Shown here: one piece after another, positions 38,279-47,068 of the stretch | Layout: every line of letters starts with the position of its first letter | Position numbering within the stretch: the first letter of the stretch is position 1 | NCBI GenBank assembly: GCA_944363035.1 | Contig: CALVTS010000008.1 | Location: 1-64,000 of the forward strand | Length of the DNA stretch: 64,000 nt | Direction: 5' to 3' | DNA from: an uncultured Clostridia bacterium | GTDB lineage: Bacteria; Bacillota; Clostridia; Christensenellales; CAG-917 | Position numbers and translations under genes: made by a program | Notes under the pieces: generated by a model | Database searches by the model: none | What the model was told of the DNA's origin: nothing | What the model saw: the letters and a program-made list of their open reading frames with translations, nothing else

Positions 38279-38331
38279 ATCGTATCACAACAATATGTTG
38301 TTGTCAACGCTCACAAGACCACAAAATATTG
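38279..38331 (-). promoter_or_regulatory. nrdD promoter with two NrdR boxes
   Basis: On the minus strand TTGACA (38307-38302), a 17-base spacer and TACGAT (38284-38279) form the promoter. CAATATGTTG (38291-38300) lies in the spacer, and CAAAATATTG (38322-38331) lies exactly 31 bases further upstream. Both fit the NrdR box core CwAtATaTwG, the second with one mismatch, and three helical turns is the usual NrdR spacing. Binding would repress nrdD when dATP is high. nrdR itself is not in the window. Confidence 0.8.
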
Positions 38332-38544
38332 TTTTCTTGTGAAACTTTCTCACGCTTTGTTTCACGCCGTGAAAACCCCGCTCGGAATGCGGATATCCGC
38401 CGCCTCGAGCCTGTCTTTTCCCTTCCGTCTCTCGAAGATATTTTAATGTTCGCGCGATTTTTTATAAGTGTATGTTATACTCAAAACAGAGGCGGATCTC
38501 GGCGGCGCGCCGCCCTCACCGCCCGCCGAAACGGTAGGTGCCGG

Positions 38545-38664
38545 ATGGACTTCTCTCTCTTTGCGGAATTGTTCTACAACGCGAATTATCTCCCTTCGCT
38601 CACTCTGAAAAACGGGGCGCCGGAGGCGTATTTCGGCAGCTTTCGGTATGTCCGATCGGAATGA
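38545..38664 (+). pseudogene. Start of an unidentified gene, truncated by a repeat fragment
   Basis: A 39-codon frame begins MDFSLFAELFYNANYLPSL and runs into a half-copy of the 279 bp family at about 38648, where it stops. A TTATACT-like -10 lies about 80 bases upstream (38473-38480). The remaining residues resemble the first helices of AraC-type regulators, but the match is too short to rely on. It is most likely the surviving 5' end of a lost gene. Confidence 0.4.
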
Positions 38665-38730
38665 CGCGGATCGGATCGGGCGACGCCGATCTCCGCTCGA
38701 ACCGCGTCATACATCTTGCGATGCCAGTAT
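38648..38730 (+). mobile_element. Left half-copy of the 279 bp element family (degenerate)
   Basis: TATGTCCGATCGGAATGACG, CGCCGATCTCCG and GAACCGCGTCAT align with the left half of copy 1 (31194-31275) at reduced identity. It abuts full copy 2. Confidence 0.65.
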
Positions 38731-39008
38731 GCCAGACAGGAATAATACGAACCAGCCTCGGAGCAATTCTTTTCGGCGCTTTTGCACAGCCGAACCTTGC
38801 CAATATGTATACTATTGCCTGCGTTCCGCCCGTGCAACATCATCCGAAAATCTCTTGCTCTGAGGTGCGAGCAGTTCCGCGCCAACCGATTTTTGGCTGA
38901 GCAAGGAAGTCGCCGCAGCTAATACTTGACTGTATTAGCAAGGCGAATGACGCGGTTCAGGCGGAAATCGGCGGCGCTGAACCTGATTCGTATTATTCCT
39001 GTCTGGCA
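38731..39008 (-). mobile_element. 279 bp inverted-repeat element, copy 2
   Basis: It has the same 21-base terminal inverted repeats as copy 1, almost identical sequence, and the opposite orientation. It is flanked by TA on both sides (CAGTA before, TAGTT after). It codes for nothing. Together with copy 1 it brackets about 7.3 kb holding the aminotransferase and nrdG-nrdD. Confidence 0.88.
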
Positions 39009-39132
39009 TAGTTGATTTTTCGACACAGATATTGCAAAAAACGCAATGTTATTGCATTTTTCTCGCACGATGTCATCGGTTCCCTTTCGCGCGCGGGAGA
39101 CATACGCGCTCGGGCGGGCACGAAATTTTAAG

Positions 39133-39160
39133 TTGAAATAATGCATAATAATGCTATAAT
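39133..39160 (+). promoter_or_regulatory. Promoter of the InlB/GLUG lipoprotein gene
   Basis: TTGAAA (39133-39138), a 16-base spacer and TATAAT (39155-39160) lie 65 bases before the start codon in an AT-rich stretch. Confidence 0.65.
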
Positions 39161-39225
39161 GTTATAAGTGTTCCGCCAAGGGCGGGAAATCGGTTGCGGC
39201 GGAGAGCTCCGCCAAAAGGAAACGG

Positions 39226-41715
39226 ATGAAAAAACATATCGGAAAACTTTTGTTGCTTTTGCTTGTCACACTCCTCGCCGTCGTGCTCGCGGCGTGCAAC
39301 GGCAACACCGGGAACCCCGGAGATGACGGAAACGGAGGCGGCGGAGACAAACCCACCACCGCCACACACAAAGTGCACTTCGACGCGGGCGGCGGGTTTG
39401 ACCTCGGCACCGCGTTCGACGTAGAGGTGCAACACGGCGGCACCGTCGATTATCCCACGGATAAGAACGGCGAAGCCCCCGTGCTCACCCGTCTTGGGTA
39501 TACCTTTACGGGATGGGTGTACGGCTCGAGCGGCACGGAATTCGTGTTTGCGGACAGAGCGGACGAGGACGAGGCTCCCACAGTCGTGACCACGGATATC
39601 ACAATCAGCGCGACATGGTCCGCCAACACCTACACTCACACCCTGGTCACCACAGCCAACAGCGCGGATCACCCCTACGGCGGCGACGCGGCAAACGGCG
39701 GCTGGAGCTATTCGGGCAACCTCACTTTCGATAAAGCGGAGGGCGCGCAGGATCCCTCCTTCGTCACCCGCTACGGCGAAAAGTCCGCGGTGGGGAGCGT
39801 CCCCGTCCTCAAAACGGACGTGGAGGGAGATTGGTTCCTCTACTGGTACTACGTCACCGTTGAGACCGTGGACGGCGAGACGGTTGTGACAGAAGTGCCC
39901 TTCACCACCTCCCGCACCTCCTCTACGGACAGCACGGCGCTCACGCTGCTTTCGGAATACACTTCTCTCACCGCGCTCACTCTCTATCCCAAGATGCACA
40001 GTCAACTGCCCGATTTCACCCTCGCTTTCGACGACGGGCAGAGCGTGACCCTGAAAGAGGGGGACACCGTGGACGCCGCGCTCGTGGGCACGCCCGCGAG
40101 AGAGGGCTATTTCTTTGACGGATGGTACTATTCCGTCACCACGGGAGAGGGAGATGACGCCGTCACCGTGGAACGCGAACTCGTCTTCTCGGGCGTCGAG
40201 GATGAGGACGCCGATCCCACGGAACTCACGGATCTCATCGGCAAAGAGGACGAGAACGGGAATTTCACCCTCGCCGTCCGCGCCAAATGGGTGCGCAACG
40301 TGACGGTGACGGGGTCAGAGGATCTCATCGCGTTCCGCGACTCCCTGCAAGCCGCTCTCGACGGAGAGGACGCGGCGGAAAAGACAGCCTATCTCGAGGC
40401 GCACATCACTTTCGCTCTCGCAAACGGCTCCGCGCTCTCCCTCACAGACGTCGCTCCCCTCTACTCCGTTGACGCTCCCTTTGCGGGCGTCCTCGACGGC
40501 GGCGGCGCAAGCATCGTATTGTACTTCACCTCTGCATATACCGGCTCCGACCTCGCGTTCATCGCCGCGTCAGAAGGCAGTGTGTCAGACCTTACCGTCA
40601 CCATGAACGTGAACGCGCTGAAAGGAGATGACGCCGTCATCCGCGTCGGCTTCATAGCCGTCAACGGCGGGAGCGTATCCGAAGTCACCTCCTCCCTCTA
40701 TGCGGGGGCCTCTTCCCCCCTCTCTGCGGCGGGCAAGACGGTGTATATCGGAGGTATCGCGGCGGTGTCCGAGGGCGGGAGCTCGGTGAGCGACTGCACC
40801 GTAAAGGCGTGCACCGTGCAAGTCTCGGCAGCCAACGCGTATGCGGGCGGCGTCACCGCAAGAGCGGGAGACACCTCTTCGAACATCTCCTCCGTCAAAG
40901 TCTCGAACTTCACCGCAGACATCTCTGCCGACTCCTCCGCCTACGCGGGCGGGATAGCGGCGAGGGCGACCTCCCTCACCGTCAGCGGTTGCGGAGTGCT
41001 CTCTTCGGACATGGTCGTCTCGGCAAAGGACGTCTACGCGGGCGGCATCGCGGGCATGGCGTCGGGCGGACTGATCGAAAAGTGCCATGCAGACGGCATC
41101 CTCACCGCGACGGCTACCAAGACTTTGCGCGCGGGCGGCATCGCGGGATACGGCATGAGCTCCGTCTCGAACTGCCGCTCCGGCTTGACCGTGAACGGCA
41201 ACGCCGCGGCGAACGGCGCCGAACTCTATCTCGGCGGGATCGCCGGCGACGCCAGAAGGCTGAACATAGGCGCGTCCTCCTCCGCCTCCTCCACGGGGGA
41301 TATCTACACCTCTGTGGCGGGCGGTAGCGTCACGGCGGCTACGGGGGAATTTTCCGCCACGGTGTATATCGGCGGCATCGCGGGACGTATGTCCTATATG
41401 CGCTCCGAGCGCACCGCCGCAGACGTCGCGGTGACGGTCACGGGAAGCGCGGCAAGCGTCCGTGCGGGCGCGCATACGGGCGGGATACTCAACACCGTCA
41501 CCTATTCCAAAGCGTACTACGCAAAGGAGGCGACCGTCACCGTGAACGGCGAGACGGCGACATCCCCCTCCCTCTCGGGAGTGAGCGAGACGGAACGCGC
41601 GAACTTCAAGGATACCGATTGGCTGACGGGCAATGACAAACTCAACCTCGACCACGCCGTATGGACGGCGACAGAGGACGGTCCCCGCCTCGTTCTCGAA
41701 ACGGAAGAAAACTGA
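39226..41715 (+). CDS. Large surface lipoprotein with InlB-type and GLUG-type repeats
   Basis: The 829-residue protein has a signal peptide with lipobox VLAAC (Cys24) and a Gly/Asp-rich linker. Two InlB B-repeat-like beta segments follow: HKVHFDAGGGFDLGTAFDVE..LGYTFTGWVYG, and DGQSVTLKEGDTVDA..REGYFFDGWYY. The second half is a long array of GLUG-like repeats with YIGGIA, YAGGV, YAGGIA and AGGIAGY motifs about every 35-45 residues, predicted to form a beta-helix. Such proteins are usually adhesins. It has its own promoter and terminator. The ligand cannot be told. Confidence 0.85.
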   Translation: MKKHIGKLLLLLLVTLLAVVLAACNGNTGNPGDDGNGGGGDKPTTATHKVHFDAGGGFDLGTAFDVEVQHGGTVDYPTDKNGEAPVLTRLGYTFTGWVYGSSGTEFVFADRADEDEAPTVVTTDITISATWSANTYTHTLVTTANSADHPYGGDAANGGWSYSGNLTFDKAEGAQDPSFVTRYGEKSAVGSVPVLKTDVEGDWFLYWYYVTVETVDGETVVTEVPFTTSRTSSTDSTALTLLSEYTSLTALTLYPKMHSQLPDFTLAFDDGQSVTLKEGDTVDAALVGTPAREGYFFDGWYYSVTTGEGDDAVTVERELVFSGVEDEDADPTELTDLIGKEDENGNFTLAVRAKWVRNVTVTGSEDLIAFRDSLQAALDGEDAAEKTAYLEAHITFALANGSALSLTDVAPLYSVDAPFAGVLDGGGASIVLYFTSAYTGSDLAFIAASEGSVSDLTVTMNVNALKGDDAVIRVGFIAVNGGSVSEVTSSLYAGASSPLSAAGKTVYIGGIAAVSEGGSSVSDCTVKACTVQVSAANAYAGGVTARAGDTSSNISSVKVSNFTADISADSSAYAGGIAARATSLTVSGCGVLSSDMVVSAKDVYAGGIAGMASGGLIEKCHADGILTATATKTLRAGGIAGYGMSSVSNCRSGLTVNGNAAANGAELYLGGIAGDARRLNIGASSSASSTGDIYTSVAGGSVTAATGEFSATVYIGGIAGRMSYMRSERTAADVAVTVTGSAASVRAGAHTGGILNTVTYSKAYYAKEATVTVNGETATSPSLSGVSETERANFKDTDWLTGNDKLNLDHAVWTATEDGPRLVLETEEN

Positions 41716-41725
41716 AAAATCACAA

Positions 41726-41758
41726 AAAAAGACCTCCGCTCCGTGCGGAGGTCTTTTT
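41726..41758. terminator. Bidirectional terminator
   Basis: GACCTCCGC/GCGGAGGTC with a five-base loop is flanked by seven A and five T residues, so it works for the lipoprotein gene (+) and the M28 gene (-). Confidence 0.88.
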
Positions 41759-41765
41759 GCTAGCA

Positions 41766-41797
41766 AGAAGACCGCGGACATCTGTCCGCGGTCTTTC
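41766..41797. terminator. Second hairpin between convergent genes
   Basis: AAGACCGCGGACA/TGTCCGCGGTCTT, a 13-base perfect stem right after the first terminator and 19 bases from the M28 stop codon. T runs are weak, so it may assist the first one. Confidence 0.6.
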
Positions 41798-41815
41798 GTT
41801 TTGTCTCTGACCCTA

Positions 41816-43150
41816 TCATTCGGGACGGCGGTTCTTCTCCTCGTGCGCCGCTATCTTGTCCACGAGTCTCAGCACCACGTCGAGCCCGAGCCCCACGGTC
41901 TCCTTCTCGAACCTCTCGGGCACATCGTAGAAGGTGTGATAGTAGTGGGTGAGGATGGGATTCTGCGCCGCGAAGGTGATGCTCTTCACGCCCGCCTTGG
42001 TGAAGGGAGTGGAGTCGCATCCGCCCACGGGATTGGCGATGTTGCCCGGTTTTTCTATGCCGGCGTCTATCATCGCCTCGGTGAGATACTTCTCGAGGTC
42101 GGCGTCAAAGCGGGTGAACTGCCAGGTGTCGCCGTGGACGACCTGGAAATAGTCCTTGTCCGCGATGGAATCCACGTTGATGTTCCAGCAATTTTTCAGG
42201 ATGTCCTCCCCCTTGTGCCTGCGGGTGAAGTCGATGGAGCCTCTGAGCCCCGCCTCCTCCGAGCCGCAGTTGAAGTCGATGATGCGGCAACGCGCGGGCA
42301 TCTTGTCGGGGTTCTCCTTGAAATATCTGATGACCTCGTAGGCGATGGCAATGCCCGTAGCGTTGTCCATTGCGCCGGGAGAGGCGGTGCGGGGGTTCTT
42401 GTCCGCCCACATGGTGATCAAGAAGCAGCTCGGGATGATGAACACGGGCACCGCGATGTAAAGCGCGATGGAGATGTACGAAAGCGCCTCTGCAAAATCA
42501 ACGTATGCCGCGAGCGCGCTCTCGCTCGCCCCATTCACGTCGAACAGAGAGCAGTAGAGTTCGCCGAAGAACATCACGCCGGAGAGCGCGAACAGCACGA
42601 AAAACGCCGCTATGCCCAGCCCCATTTTGAGGAAGGCGGGCACGGGACCTCCCCTGCGGTATTTGGTCGCCGCAGAGTGCTTCCAGTTCCAGCTCGTGTC
42701 GGTGTGACCCGAGACCATGATGGTGTAGTCATACTTGCCGTCGGCGGGGAGAAGCTCTCCGTACACGTTTTGCGAAGGCTCCTGCTTGAAGGCGAAATCG
42801 AACCACGTCTTGTACAAAAAGACGCTGCACACCAGCCAGACGAGGGTGCCCAGGCAGATGAAAAACGCCAGTCCGTGAAAGCCGATGCCTATGCTCGACG
42901 GGAAAAGCATGAGCACGGCGGCGACTATCCCCGCCCAGCCCGCATAAGGTATGCCGCCTATGCTGGCGCGCGGAGAGACAAGGAATTTCTCCTCCACGGG
43001 CTCTATGCCGATGTCTCTCAGCTTGCCCGCCATATGGTGGGCAAACTTCCTCTCCCCCTCGGACCCCGGCAGACGGGACCCGATCTCGTTCGCCGCAGTC
43101 TCGACGATCTCATACGCCTCGTCGGCGTACTTTTTCAGTTCTTCTCTCAT
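41816..43150 (-). CDS. Membrane-bound M28 family metallopeptidase
   Basis: The 444-residue protein combines an M28 aminopeptidase-type domain with membrane segments. Zinc ligands are visible in VSGHTDTSW (His), GAMDNATG (Asp), CGSEEAGLRG (Glu), NVDSI (Asp) and LTHYYHTF (His). Two hydrophobic pairs are inserted (AGWAGIVAAVLMLFPSS with GLAFFICLGTLVWLVCSVFL, and MGLGIAAFFVLFALSGVMFF with ISIALYIAVPVFIIPSCFL), giving about four transmembrane helices. ATG 43150 has GGGAGGCAAC upstream; the longer frame would run into serS. It lies 32 bases after serS and may be cotranscribed with it. Confidence 0.88.
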   Translation of the reverse strand: MREELKKYADEAYEIVETAANEIGSRLPGSEGERKFAHHMAGKLRDIGIEPVEEKFLVSPRASIGGIPYAGWAGIVAAVLMLFPSSIGIGFHGLAFFICLGTLVWLVCSVFLYKTWFDFAFKQEPSQNVYGELLPADGKYDYTIMVSGHTDTSWNWKHSAATKYRRGGPVPAFLKMGLGIAAFFVLFALSGVMFFGELYCSLFDVNGASESALAAYVDFAEALSYISIALYIAVPVFIIPSCFLITMWADKNPRTASPGAMDNATGIAIAYEVIRYFKENPDKMPARCRIIDFNCGSEEAGLRGSIDFTRRHKGEDILKNCWNINVDSIADKDYFQVVHGDTWQFTRFDADLEKYLTEAMIDAGIEKPGNIANPVGGCDSTPFTKAGVKSITFAAQNPILTHYYHTFYDVPERFEKETVGLGLDVVLRLVDKIAAHEEKNRRPE

Positions 43151-43182
43151 GTTGCCTCCCTTTCCCGCGCGAGCGGGTGTGT

Positions 43183-44466
43183 TTACTTGCCGAGATATTC
43201 CTGCCCGCCCATCCATTTGCGCAGGACTTCGGGCACGGTGACGGTGCCGTCCTCGTTCTGGAACTGCTCCACGATGGCGGGGATGAGCCTGCTGGTCGCG
43301 AGCCCGCTCCCGTTCAAAGTGTGCACATAGGCGGGTTTGCCCGTCTTGGAGTCGCGATAGCGGGTGTTGTTGCGGCGCGCCTGATAGTCGTTGGCGTTGG
43401 ACACCGAACTGCACTCCTTATAGATGCCCATGCTGGGTATCCAGAGCTCGACGTCATAAGTCCTCGCCATGGAGGCGGAACAGTCTCCCGCCGCGAGTTT
43501 GGAGACGCGGAAGTGCAATCCCAGCCCCTCCACCAGCCTCGCCGCCTTGTCCACGAGCTCGTTGAACGCTTCCATGCTGTGGTCGGGATGGGCGTACTGC
43601 ACCATCTCCACCTTGTTGAACTGATGTCCGCGGATCATGCCGCGCTCCTCCGCCCTGGCGCTCCCCGCCTCCTTGCGGTAGCAGGGGGTATAAGCGAAGA
43701 ATTTCATGGGGAGCTTGCTCTCCTCTATTATCTCGCCCGCGTACATATTGACGAGCGCGGTCTCTGCGGTGGGGAGCATGAACCGGTTGCGATGCCTGTC
43801 CTCGTCCACGTCTAGCCAATACACCTCGTCGCTGAACTTGGGGAACTGCCCCGCGCCGTATCCGCAGGCATAACCAAGCTGATGAGGGGGCAGGATGAAT
43901 TCATAGCCGTCCTTCAGGTGCTCTTCCACAAAATAGTTGAGGAGCGCCCATTCGAGACGCGCGCCGTCTCCTCGGTAGATCCAGAACCCGTTGCCGCTCA
44001 GTTTGACCCCTCTCTCGTAGTCTATGAGCCCGAGGGAGGTGCAAAGGTCCACATGGTTTTTCAGAGGGAAGGAAAACTCCGGCTTTTCGCCCACCACCCT
44101 TATCACCTCGTTGTTCTCCTTCTCGCCGGGGAGAAGGTCGGGATCGGGGAGGTTGGGGAGGCGGGACAAAAAGTCCGCTATCCTCTCCACCAACGCGTTG
44201 ATGTCCGCGTCGCGGTCGGCTATCTCATCCCCTATCTCGCGCATCTCCTTGAAGATGTGCTCCACGGGCTTGCCCTCTTTTTTGAGCTTGGGGATCTCGG
44301 CGGAAACTTTGTTGCGGCGGGCTTTGAGCCCTTCCACACTGCTTATCGCCGCCTTTCTTTCGTTGTCCCACGCGATGACGGGCGCGAGATCCACCACGCA
44401 TCCCTTTTTGGCGAGAGCTTCCTCGACGCCCTGTTTGTCCTGTTTTATCCTGTTGATGTCCAACAT
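43183..44466 (-). CDS. serS: Serine-tRNA ligase
   Basis: SerRS (427 residues) charges tRNA-Ser. The N-terminal coiled-coil arm (about residues 1-110, MLDINRIKQDKQGVEEALAK, KARRNKVSAEIPKLKKEGK) binds the tRNA long variable arm. Class II motif 2 is FAYTPCYRKEAGSA..RGMIRGHQF, and motif 3 is NGSGLATSRLIPAIVEQF. ATG 44466 has GGAGGAAAGGAT just upstream and starts the arm correctly; the open frame extends 17 codons further into the leuS end. It lies 16 bases after leuS, so the two form an operon. Confidence 0.96.
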   Translation of the reverse strand: MLDINRIKQDKQGVEEALAKKGCVVDLAPVIAWDNERKAAISSVEGLKARRNKVSAEIPKLKKEGKPVEHIFKEMREIGDEIADRDADINALVERIADFLSRLPNLPDPDLLPGEKENNEVIRVVGEKPEFSFPLKNHVDLCTSLGLIDYERGVKLSGNGFWIYRGDGARLEWALLNYFVEEHLKDGYEFILPPHQLGYACGYGAGQFPKFSDEVYWLDVDEDRHRNRFMLPTAETALVNMYAGEIIEESKLPMKFFAYTPCYRKEAGSARAEERGMIRGHQFNKVEMVQYAHPDHSMEAFNELVDKAARLVEGLGLHFRVSKLAAGDCSASMARTYDVELWIPSMGIYKECSSVSNANDYQARRNNTRYRDSKTGKPAYVHTLNGSGLATSRLIPAIVEQFQNEDGTVTVPEVLRKWMGGQEYLGK

Positions 44467-44482
44467 ATCCTTTCCTCCGAAG

Positions 44483-46906
44483 TCACGCGATGATGTTGAC
44501 GAGTCTGCCCGGCACAATGATCACCTTTTTGGGCGCGGCGCCCGCGAGCTGAGCGGAGACCGCTTCCAGCGCGGCGCGCTCTATCTCCTCCTTTGCCGCT
44601 CCGACGGGGACGGTGATACGTGCGCGGAGCTTGGAATTGACCTGCACCGCAAGCTCCGCCTCCTCCCTGACGAGCGCCTTTTCGTCCGCCACGGGGTAGC
44701 GCTGATCGAAGACGGAATACTTCTGCCCCAGCATCTCCCAAAGTTCCTCGGCAAAGTGAGGAGCAAAGGGCGCGAGCAGGAGCACGAGGTCCTTGACGCA
44801 GTCGCGGAAGAGCTCGCTCTTTTTCGCCACCGCGCCGTCATAGGCGTATATGGCGTTGACCAATTCCATGATCCTGGCGATCGCGGTGTTGAAAGAGAAA
44901 GACTCGATGTCGGCAGAAACGGACTTTATCGTGGCGTTTCTGACATAATCAAGTTCTTTTTCCGCTTTTTCGTGCGGTCTCTTTTCGAAATCCATCTCAT
45001 AGCACTTCTTGACAAGGCGTTCCACCCTGTCGAAGAATCTGCCTATGCTGTCCAACCCGTTATCGTTCCAGGGACCGCCCTCGATATAGCTGAATCCGAA
45101 CATCAGATACACCCTGAATACGTCCGCGCCGTACTGCGCGATGCTGTCGTCCGGGGAGATGACGTTGCCGCGGGATTTGGACATCTTGTTGCCGTCCGAC
45201 CCGAGGATGGTGCCCTGATGCACCAAAGAGAGGAAGGGCTCGTCGAAATCCAGATATCCCATGTCGCGGAGAGCTTTGGTGAAGAAGCGCGCGTAAAGCA
45301 GGTGCATACACGCGTGCTCCGCGCCGCCGATATATTTGTCCACGGGCAACATCTTGTCTATCCATTCGCGGTCGAACGCCTGTTTGTCGTTGCGGTTGTC
45401 GGGATAGCGCAGATAGTACCAGCTCGAACACACAAAGGTATCCAGCGTGTCGGGATCCCGCCTTGCGGGTCTGCCGCACACGGGGCATTTGACGTTCATG
45501 AACTCCTCGCATTTGGCGAGGGGGCTCACTCCGTCGGGGGTGAAATCCACGTTGTACGGGAGCTTGACGGGAAGGTCCTCCTCCGGGACGGGGACGACTC
45601 CGCAATGCTCGCAATGTATCATGGGGATGGGCGCTCCCCAGTAACGCTGGCGGCTGACCAGCCAGTCGCGCAGACGGTAGTTGGTCTTCAACGCGCCCTT
45701 GCCTTCCGCTTCCAGCTTTTTGATGACGGCGATCTTGCCCTCCTCAGAACTCATGCCGTCGAACTCTCCCGAATTGACCATCACGCCGTAGTCCGTATAG
45801 GGCAGATCGTCGGGGGAGCCGTCCGCGCTCTTTATCACGCGCTCGATGGGGAGCCCGAGCTTTTTCGCGAAAACGTAGTCGCGCTCGTCGTGAGCGGCGA
45901 CGCCCATGACCGCGCCCGTGCCGTAGCTTGCGAGCACGTAGTCCGCGACCAGAATGGGCACTTCCCTGCCGTTGACGGGATTTATCGCATACGCGCCCGT
46001 CATGACCCCCGTTTTTTCGCGGTTGCTGGCGAGGCGGTCTATCTCGGTGACCTTGGAGGCGTTGTGCCTGTATTCCTCCACCGCCGCCCTGCATTCGGGA
46101 GCGGTGATGACGTCCACGAGGGGATTTTCGGGAGCGAGCACGACATAGGTCACCCCGAACGCGGTGTCCGCGCGGGTGGTGAACACCCTGAACTTCTCCT
46201 CCCTGCCCTTGACTGCGAACTCTATCTCTCCGCCGTAGGACTTGCCTATCCAGTTCTTCTGCATGAGCTTGGTCTTTTCGGGCCAATCCAGCTTGTCCAG
46301 ATCCGCGAGGAGCTCCTCGGCGTAGTCCGTGATCTTGAAAAACCATTGCGTGAGGTTCTTCCTCACGACGGTCGCGCCGCACCTTTCGCACTCTCCCTGC
46401 ACGACCTGCTCGTTGGCGAGCACGGTGTTGCAGGAGGGACACCAGTTGACGGGCGCGGCTTTGCGGTAGGCGAGCCCGTGCTTATAAAGTTGCAAAAACA
46501 GCCATTGCGTCCACTTGTAGTACTCGGGCACGCAGGTGTAGACCTCATAGTCCCAATCGTACATCGCGCCTATCTTTTTCAGTTGCTCCTCCATGGTGGC
46601 GATGTTCTTCATGGTGCTGTCCTGGGGGTGTATGCCCGTCTTTATCGCATAGTTTTCGGCGGGGAGCCCGAAGGCGTCGAAGCCCATGGGCTGGAACACC
46701 TCGTAGTCCTGCATCCTCTTGAAGCGCGCGTAGGAATCTGCGGGACCGTAATTGTACCAATGCCCCGCGTGCAACTTCGCGCCCGAAGGATAGGAAAACA
46801 TTTCGAGCACATAGCACTTTTTGTCCACTCTGTTGCGGTCGAACTTGTAAAGTCCCGTGTCCGCCCAGATCTTCTGCCACTTTTTTTCCACTTGTCTGAG
46901 ATCCAT
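44483..46906 (-). CDS. leuS: Leucine-tRNA ligase
   Basis: LeuRS (807 residues) charges tRNA-Leu and edits mischarged tRNA. The HIGH motif appears as HAGH ([15 protein letters not shown]), and the KMSKS loop as [16 protein letters not shown]. The CP1 editing domain shows [17 protein letters not shown]. The C-terminal part ends [13 protein letters not shown]. It has its own promoter; no T-box leader sequence is seen in the 160 bases upstream. serS and then the M28 gene follow. Confidence 0.97.
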   Translation of the reverse strand: MDLRQVEKKWQKIWADTGLYKFDRNRVDKKCYVLEMFSYPSGAKLHAGHWYNYGPADSYARFKRMQDYEVFQPMGFDAFGLPAENYAIKTGIHPQDSTMKNIATMEEQLKKIGAMYDWDYEVYTCVPEYYKWTQWLFLQLYKHGLAYRKAAPVNWCPSCNTVLANEQVVQGECERCGATVVRKNLTQWFFKITDYAEELLADLDKLDWPEKTKLMQKNWIGKSYGGEIEFAVKGREEKFRVFTTRADTAFGVTYVVLAPENPLVDVITAPECRAAVEEYRHNASKVTEIDRLASNREKTGVMTGAYAINPVNGREVPILVADYVLASYGTGAVMGVAAHDERDYVFAKKLGLPIERVIKSADGSPDDLPYTDYGVMVNSGEFDGMSSEEGKIAVIKKLEAEGKGALKTNYRLRDWLVSRQRYWGAPIPMIHCEHCGVVPVPEEDLPVKLPYNVDFTPDGVSPLAKCEEFMNVKCPVCGRPARRDPDTLDTFVCSSWYYLRYPDNRNDKQAFDREWIDKMLPVDKYIGGAEHACMHLLYARFFTKALRDMGYLDFDEPFLSLVHQGTILGSDGNKMSKSRGNVISPDDSIAQYGADVFRVYLMFGFSYIEGGPWNDNGLDSIGRFFDRVERLVKKCYEMDFEKRPHEKAEKELDYVRNATIKSVSADIESFSFNTAIARIMELVNAIYAYDGAVAKKSELFRDCVKDLVLLLAPFAPHFAEELWEMLGQKYSVFDQRYPVADEKALVREEAELAVQVNSKLRARITVPVGAAKEEIERAALEAVSAQLAGAAPKKVIIVPGRLVNIIA

Positions 46907-46930
46907 ATATTCTCCTTGAAAACAGTTTCT

Positions 46931-46959
46931 AGTTTAATACCAAAACATCTTTTAGTCAA
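46931..46959 (-). promoter_or_regulatory. Promoter of leuS-serS
   Basis: On the minus strand TTGACT (46959-46954), a 17-base spacer and TAAACT (46936-46931) end about 25 bases before leuS, leaving room for only a very short leader. Confidence 0.75.
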
Positions 46960-46997
46960 ACGTATGCGCGCACAATGTGCGCGAGGGAAGACGCATA

Positions 46998-47026
46998 TTG
47001 ACTCCGCCGCTCCGGGGCGGTAAAAT
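46998..47026 (+). promoter_or_regulatory. Promoter of the GH5 lipoprotein gene
   Basis: TTGACT (46998-47003), a 17-base spacer containing a small CCGC..GCGG repeat, and TAAAAT (47021-47026), 43 bases before the ATG. Confidence 0.75.
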
Positions 47027-47068
47027 GATGACGGGGACGCTTTCCATCCGTCCCGAGGGAGGTCCGAC

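Noticed and set aside
46907..47068. Possible T-box leader before leuS
   Set aside because: The promoter lies about 25 bases from the start codon, and no T-box core sequence is present.
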